Positions 59,099 to 64,000 of a stretch of DNA of 64,000 bases are shown in pieces. Below the pieces are notes generated by a model that worked only from the letters and a program-made list of their open reading frames with translations, did not search any database and had not been told where the DNA came from. Origin of the DNA: Coleophoma eucalyptorum (Eukaryota; Ascomycota; Leotiomycetes; Helotiales; Dermateaceae); the NCBI GenBank assembly GCA_026120035.1, contig JALRME010000007.1:1426001-1490000 (forward strand), given 5' to 3'. How positions within the stretch are numbered: the first letter of the stretch is position 1; each line of letters opens with the position of its first letter. Both the position numbers and the translations under genes were made by a program.

Positions 59099-60445
59099 TC
59101 AATACCCATGAATCTCGAATAGAACACCATTTGCTATGCAAACCTCTGATAACGCTTCGGTAGACCCGATTTTTTTAGCGACTGAAAGCTTTTTCAGAAG
59201 TGGAAACTCGGTTTCTTTCCGGAGGATACATTCCAGCAATTGGTCAATTGAATCTTCCCTATCCAGTGCATCACCATATCCTTCATGTGCATCCAATAGC
59301 TTTAGTTCTTCTAGGTTGTTTGGTAGTAATTCCCAGAGCATCTCCGGCTTCCTCAAGCCCTCGGTGCCAATCAGTAAAGCAAGTTGCACTGTTAACTCCT
59401 TTAGTCGCGGAAAGGCTTTGAGACTTCCCAGAAAGTCTTCGTGTCTTCCATCAATATAAATCTCCCTTATAGTCAATGATTCCATGGTATCCTTAACCAA
59501 GGAAAGAGCATCCCCAAGAGCGGAGGGATCCATACCCATAAACCCTACATACTTTGGATTTCCGGACGAGAACGAGAGCTCCTTAAGCGATTTTAGAGGT
59601 GTAAGCAGCGTGCGCCATGCAGAAGGCTCGATCCCGCTGTCTGGCAATTCCAACACTTCAATATTCAAAGTTGATGGCAATGGTGCCCAAGAGATGTCTT
59701 CCACAGATAACGCAGGGACAGATAATGTGCGTAAGCTCGGAATGTGGAAGAAGAATTCAACTTCACTCATTTCCGTACATGATTCGGGATAGTCCTGGTT
59801 ACATTCACAATTGACGTGTTTCAACGCGTTGAAAAAAGTGCCGGAGGAGGGTGCCAGTTTTGTCTTAACCGCATTCTTCAAAGCCTCGAGAAGATATCTA
59901 TCTTCCTCTTCTTGGTATTGCAGAGATAAAGAAAGCTCTTGCAGATTTGGAAGAGAAAGAATCAAGATCGCCATCAAGGCATCGTGCTTTTGCCTTTTGA
60001 TAGCTGAGACCCATCTTTTTCTCTCTCCAGATAGGATGTGTAGATTGTCAAAAGCTGCAATGACAGATTTAGCGTCTAAACCGTCTCTACTCTTCTTGTG
60101 CTCCTCTTGCTCGTCCTCTGATGCTTCGTCCTGGTCGCTCTCGTCGTACTCCTCTCCATAATCCTCTCCATACTCGTCCTCACCATCCTCATCATACACA
60201 TTATTTTGAGAAAGCCTCAAGTGTTTGACACGTGCTGCAAGAGTTGGGTTCTCCAAAATTGTTTTCAGAAACTTTCGGACCTGAGGTGGACCTCTATTCT
60301 GGGTGAATCTTCTGTAAAGGGCGGGCTTTGTGATGGGATATAATTTCCGGCATGTAGATGCAAGGTTATAAAGGTCGTCAGTTCTGACCAAACAATGTGC
60401 AATTTGATCAAGGACCTCGGAACTTAGATCCAAGAGGCCAGTCAT
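59099..60445 (-). CDS. F-box protein with leucine-rich region
   Basis: Single-exon gene of 448 residues from ATG 60443-60445; the frame is open above it but that part is low-complexity and promoter-like. An F-box-type start reads LDLSSEVLDQIAHCLVRTDDLYNLASTCRKLYPIT-like, with the usual L, E, L, I spacing, within residues 4-40. An acidic loop of Asp/Glu/Tyr follows near residues 85-115. The remainder carries irregular leucine-rich segments (LPNLQELSLSLQY, IPSLRTLSVPAL, LKSLKELSFSSG, FPRLKELTVQLALL, LEELKLLDAHEG). F-box proteins bring substrates to SCF ubiquitin ligases; the target is unknown. Confidence 0.85.
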   Translation of the reverse strand: MTGLLDLSSEVLDQIAHCLVRTDDLYNLASTCRKLYPITKPALYRRFTQNRGPPQVRKFLKTILENPTLAARVKHLRLSQNNVYDEDGEDEYGEDYGEEYDESDQDEASEDEQEEHKKSRDGLDAKSVIAAFDNLHILSGERKRWVSAIKRQKHDALMAILILSLPNLQELSLSLQYQEEEDRYLLEALKNAVKTKLAPSSGTFFNALKHVNCECNQDYPESCTEMSEVEFFFHIPSLRTLSVPALSVEDISWAPLPSTLNIEVLELPDSGIEPSAWRTLLTPLKSLKELSFSSGNPKYVGFMGMDPSALGDALSLVKDTMESLTIREIYIDGRHEDFLGSLKAFPRLKELTVQLALLIGTEGLRKPEMLWELLPNNLEELKLLDAHEGYGDALDREDSIDQLLECILRKETEFPLLKKLSVAKKIGSTEALSEVCIANGVLFEIHGY

Positions 60446-61288
60446 GATTTCTGAAAGATATGCTCGATGCAATTGAATGGATAGAGAGAAGGGAGAAAAA
60501 GAGATTGAGATATGGAAGGAAAGGACAAAAGAAGGAGAGAGATAGAGAATTAATGGATTTAATGAACGCGTGAGCAGGTGAGCTGAGGTAGACGCGAGGG
60601 ACTGAATTTCTGCTGGCGGCCTGTGCTGCCTAGAACGAGAAGTTTGCACTGAATGGTGTTGATCACGTGCATCGCCCCCCATTGTATACATTGCTATCTT
60701 GAAAGTCAGCATTGCCTAGCATCCCCACCCCAATCCTTCAAAGAACAACCGCTTGTTGGTTTTCATTGATTTGTCTTGCGATCCAAATTAAGGACTGCTG
60801 CCGTTAGTGCAGATATACTCGCGAAGCATGCTCGAATGAGCAGCGTAACGTGACCGCCAATTACTACAGTGAGTGTCGAGACCGGCGATGGCTGGACTAA
60901 GTGGATCGATGATGAAGCTATCGGGGATTACTGCCTGTGCTGGTATGCTGGGAATTTGTCGGCACGGATGCTACTTACTCGTTACAGTTTACCGTGCAGG
61001 GTAGCCGGAGCGGCGAGTAGTGACCCCCATCGCACGGCCAAATCATGGATTGATCAAATGCCTTCATGAACAAGATTCCACTTGTGCATGAATTTGTCGC
61101 TGTCTCTTGAGAAGAAGGTAGATATGACATTAACACTCAATTTATGACCTCAAGTTATGCTTTTCACCACTAACCATCCACTTTAGTATGAGATAGGAGG
61201 GTGCCTGAAGACCGAACCAGTTCTGAGTCTATGATATCAGACAGTCAGAGATTAAACAGAGGCTATAGTGGCCATTTATCACTTCTGG
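60446..61288. other. Intergenic, F-box promoter side
   Basis: About 840 bp, with short frames and no recognisable feature. Confidence 0.4.
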
Positions 61289-62263
61289 TTACATCTGCCT
61301 CTGAATATCTATCACTTGTCTCAAAGCCTTGTCCCTTTTCGCAAACTGAGTCGGATCTGGAGACCCATAAGTTTCTTGAGTTTGCTTAATGATTTTAGTC
61401 TCCCATCCAGCACCAGAATCATTAAATGTACTCTCTTCCTCTCGTGTAAAGTTCACCATTTCAGTACTATCCCAAACATTCTGTATTGTTCCCGAAAGGT
61501 TTTTCAAAAATGCACTTATTCCTCCCGCACCGCCTCCCATGTTATACGACTTGAAAGGACCTTGTACAGCCCATCTTGGACCGAGACTGGCCTCCATGAG
61601 AGTATCCAGATCCTTGACGTTAATTATTCCTTGGTCGACCAAGGAACAGGCCTCTCGGAGTAGCGTGAAGGCAAGTCGATTACCGACGAACCCAGGACAT
61701 TCCTTATGAATAACCACCGGGCGATGACCTGACCCCATGCGGTCAAAGTAATCCCGTGCGAACTGGATTTCATCAGGGTTGGTTTCCGGAGAGGGGACAA
61801 TCTCAATCAACGGCATGATGTGTGGTGGATTGAATGGATGGACAACCAGGAGTCGGGATCTAGCTTCCATATCTTGGCATTGCAGCGATGCGGCAATGCC
61901 TGACGTCGAGCTCCATAGGTGTGTTGTAGGCGACACAAGCTTCTCCACCTTAGGCCAGATAGATCGCTTGAAATCGAGATTCTCGGGACCTTGCTCCTGG
62001 ACTAAAGTGGCTTTATCACAAGCTTCCTCTAGGGAAGAGCAGATTTTTAGACGCCCGGTCGAACGCAGCTCGGTGATGTTGAAAGCTGGGTCTGAGGAGT
62101 TGATATAGCCTGGAAGCACGGATGCGAGATGCTCCTCGAGATCTGGACGGGTGTCAAAGACACTTACTATGGCACTCGTAAATCTGAGATGGAGAGCAGC
62201 AAAAGAAATTCCTATAGCGCCTAGCCCCACGAGGGTGATTCGTTCTTCGGAAGTTGTGGCCAT
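61289..62263 (-). CDS. 3-hydroxyacyl-CoA dehydrogenase-like protein
   Basis: Single-exon gene of 324 residues. The N-terminal Rossmann motif is VGLGAIGISFA, followed by FDTRPDLEEHL for the ribose Asp and by LVQEQGPENLDFK. The family segment HPFNPPHIMPLIEIVPS and CPGFVGNRLAFTLLREA are characteristic of 3-hydroxyacyl-CoA/L-gulonate (lambda-crystallin)/carnitine dehydrogenases, and the C-terminal helical domain is present (GPRWAVQGPFKSYNMGGGAGG). The last segment agrees more with the lambda-crystallin/carnitine-dehydrogenase branch than with mitochondrial fatty-acid oxidation enzymes. NAD(H)-dependent oxidation of a hydroxy acid is expected. No targeting signal is seen. Confidence 0.9.
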   Translation of the reverse strand: MATTSEERITLVGLGAIGISFAALHLRFTSAIVSVFDTRPDLEEHLASVLPGYINSSDPAFNITELRSTGRLKICSSLEEACDKATLVQEQGPENLDFKRSIWPKVEKLVSPTTHLWSSTSGIAASLQCQDMEARSRLLVVHPFNPPHIMPLIEIVPSPETNPDEIQFARDYFDRMGSGHRPVVIHKECPGFVGNRLAFTLLREACSLVDQGIINVKDLDTLMEASLGPRWAVQGPFKSYNMGGGAGGISAFLKNLSGTIQNVWDSTEMVNFTREEESTFNDSGAGWETKIIKQTQETYGSPDPTQFAKRDKALRQVIDIQRQM

Positions 62264-62901
62264 GCTTCTAATTAGGATTAGACGGTACCAAGGTAAGAAT
62301 GGAACATCTGATACGAACGAGTATCAATTGCGGCAGAATTGTACGATATCTTCCAACGCTACCTCTATCCAAGTACCATTATGGAGGGAGGGGTAAATCG
62401 GCCAAGATCCGGGGTTGGGTGGAGTGATTATCGCTTAAAAGGGACCAATAATCAAGATAATTTAGTAAGCTGCAAGGACTTGCGTTATCATAATGAGCGG
62501 CTCGCGAACTCTTGGGCTCCTATGTCTCTGTCGCCATTAAGTGGTTCCGAACCCGTACCTTTGTTGACGGTATTGAAGGGGGGTCTTTGCTGCTTGATTG
62601 TGTACGAATACACAGTATTTGTTGATTGGTTGTCAAGTATAGAAGTACTTCATATATTGGATTGTGAAGATAGAGTGAGAAATTGAGTCCACGAGTGAGA
62701 GGTTCCGATTAGAGAATCTTTACGCTCAAACAACTTCAGACAAATCCAATTTCCACAATGTGAGTATACTCATCATCATCCTATTGCACAGCTGCACGAG
62801 ACTTACCACCCATTACACCATTAGCCACAATGTTATCAAGATGGCAACGACAAACAATTCATTGCCACGTTATCATTATAAAACTAACTTATACAAACAT
62901 C
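62264..62901. other. Intergenic, hydroxyacyl-CoA dehydrogenase promoter side
   Basis: 638 bp between the start of the dehydrogenase-like gene and the end of the desaturase. No gene seen. Confidence 0.4.
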
Positions 62902-64000
62902 TCAAGCCGCATCGGCTGATGATACAGGCTCCACAATCCGAGTAACTTGGGTGCCAGCACGAAGAATCTTCTGGCCAGCCGAATCCACAAAGAACGGCTT
63001 CGAGTTCTCCATTTGCGCTGAGCGCTTCCAAATTTCCACTTCTGAGCCACCCCGCAAAACACCCACGCGCATAGTAGAGAGGAGATTATGCGCCGCGTTG
63101 GAATGGTTATACACCCCACCGTTGAAGATCGCCGTGGCATCCTTGCCAATGCCCGAGGTTATGAGGGCTTTTCCACCGGGATGGTCTTTGATAAAATCTG
63201 TCACGTCGTGGATTACACCGGCAACTGCAATGAGTGCGCGCCCATCCTTGGCTTCGGCCTGGTAGTCATCCCAGTCAATAACGGGCAACTGCTCAATGGG
63301 GGTTCCCCAATCGAGGGTCTGTCTCTTCTGGTCAAGCTTCTTCTGAAGCTGCTGGAGACGGCCCTTTTCAATTTCGTTGGACCGGAACTCCTTCAGATCG
63401 TATGCGAGACCCAATTGCTTCCAGATCCAGATGGTCCATTTTGTTGGATCGTACTGATACCACTGGATGGCATTGCGGTAGTCGGATGGGAACTCGTGGT
63501 GGAAGTTGTGATAACCCTCACCCAAGGTTGCCAGCGCGGTAAGGGCATGGTCTCGTGGGGAGTTGCGGTCGTCGAATGGCTGCTCTCCAATCCAGTGAGC
63601 TAGGGAGTTAATGCAAAAGGTTGCTTGCTGAACGACGAAAATCCGCAGAAGGCCAGCGTAGATGAATCCACCGAACCAATCCCCCCATCCCAACCCGCAA
63701 ACCATACAAGGGAAGATCATTCCCATAACCACCACCGTCTTGATGTAATTTCGGTGCTGCCACACAACCACGGGATCGTCATTGAGATCGGAGATATCGG
63801 TGCGGCCAATGCGTTTGGGGTTCTGCTTCAACACCATCCAGCCTATATGAGAATAGACAAATCCCTTTCGAACCGAGTATGGATCCTTGTCGGTATCGGT
63901 ATATCGGTGGTGGGCGCGGTGATCTCTAGACCACCATCGAATTGAGCCTTCGACTGCTCCGCCTCCCATGGCGGCAAGGAATATTCTCAATGGCAAACAT
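62902..64000 (-). CDS. ole1: Acyl-CoA delta-9 desaturase with C-terminal cytochrome b5 domain (N-terminus beyond window)
   Basis: Partial gene reading leftward; the frame is open to the right edge and ends at 62902. Visible are the segment [22 protein letters not shown] (second histidine box HRAHH), [19 protein letters not shown], the NSLAHWIG motif, and the third histidine box [11 protein letters not shown]. After a linker comes a cytochrome b5 domain with [13 protein letters not shown] and a second heme-binding His in YNHSNAAHN. The first histidine box lies outside the window. Fungal OLE1 enzymes put the delta-9 double bond into palmitoyl- and stearoyl-CoA in the ER, using the fused b5 as electron donor. 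No intron lies in the visible 1099 bp. This is a housekeeping gene and the assignment is firm. Confidence 0.95.
   Translation of the reverse strand, partial: CLPLRIFLAAMGGGAVEGSIRWWSRDHRAHHRYTDTDKDPYSVRKGFVYSHIGWMVLKQNPKRIGRTDISDLNDDPVVVWQHRNYIKTVVVMGMIFPCMVCGLGWGDWFGGFIYAGLLRIFVVQQATFCINSLAHWIGEQPFDDRNSPRDHALTALATLGEGYHNFHHEFPSDYRNAIQWYQYDPTKWTIWIWKQLGLAYDLKEFRSNEIEKGRLQQLQKKLDQKRQTLDWGTPIEQLPVIDWDDYQAEAKDGRALIAVAGVIHDVTDFIKDHPGGKALITSGIGKDATAIFNGGVYNHSNAAHNLLSTMRVGVLRGGSEVEIWKRSAQMENSKPFFVDSAGQKILRAGTQVTRIVEPVSSADAA

Noticed and set aside
59136..60161. Plus-strand frames over the F-box gene
   Set aside because: Shadows of the leucine- and acid-rich coding strand; no domain.
1..64000. CRISPR arrays, rRNA, insertion sequences, tRNA genes
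   Set aside because: No repeat-spacer pattern, rRNA-like stretch, transposase or convincing cloverleaf was seen; tRNA search by eye is not exhaustive.

Overview
The window is nuclear DNA of a filamentous ascomycete (Pezizomycotina). Genes lie on both strands, most are interrupted by short GT-AG introns (56 placed by hand, 46 to 128 nt, usually about 50), and the families are fungal: a Git1-type transporter, an OLE1-type desaturase with a fused cytochrome b5, Zn2Cys6 regulators, a fungal rhodopsin-domain membrane protein and NLR-like ankyrin proteins. I cannot name the species. I see no bacterial, phage, CRISPR, rRNA or convincing tRNA feature.

Layout. 0-8 kb: start of an OPT peptide transporter (runs off the left edge); a Git1-like glycerophosphodiester/phosphate transporter and a PhoD-like phosphatase facing away from each other over a promoter with two CACGTG boxes; a DUF1989 protein. 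9-16 kb: a secreted TolB-like propeller protein and a four-domain NRPS-like reductase (A-T-R-SDR) with the architecture of fungal glycine betaine reductase. 17-28 kb: an immunity-like island with an ankyrin plus subtilisin-like protease gene, an unknown beta-rich protein, and a 1799-residue NLR-like protein (SesB-type hydrolase, NACHT-like region, ankyrins, ZZ finger) in which both the hydrolase nucleophile and the P-loop appear lost. 28-34 kb: a sugar transporter with CreA-like promoter motifs, a small unknown protein, a rhodopsin-domain protein. 36-46 kb: an SDR, an NmrA-like protein with a GC-AG intron, a Zn2Cys6 regulator and a GMC oxidoreductase. 47-50 kb: a second STAND-related ankyrin gene that has the N-terminal and ubiquitin-like/zinc-ribbon parts but no NACHT. 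50-59 kb: VOC protein, Zn2Cys6 regulator, 2OG-Fe(II) oxygenase and epoxide hydrolase, possibly a small metabolic cluster. 59-64 kb: F-box protein, 3-hydroxyacyl-CoA-dehydrogenase-like protein, and the C-terminal part of a delta-9 desaturase running off the right edge.

How genes may work together. The Git1/PhoD pair makes a coherent phosphate-scavenging module. The 17-28 kb genes look like non-self recognition or programmed cell death components and are the best candidate for something undescribed. All gene models were built by reading frames, splice sites and conserved motifs by eye; each multi-exon model was checked to sum to a whole number of codons. No alignment or database search was run.
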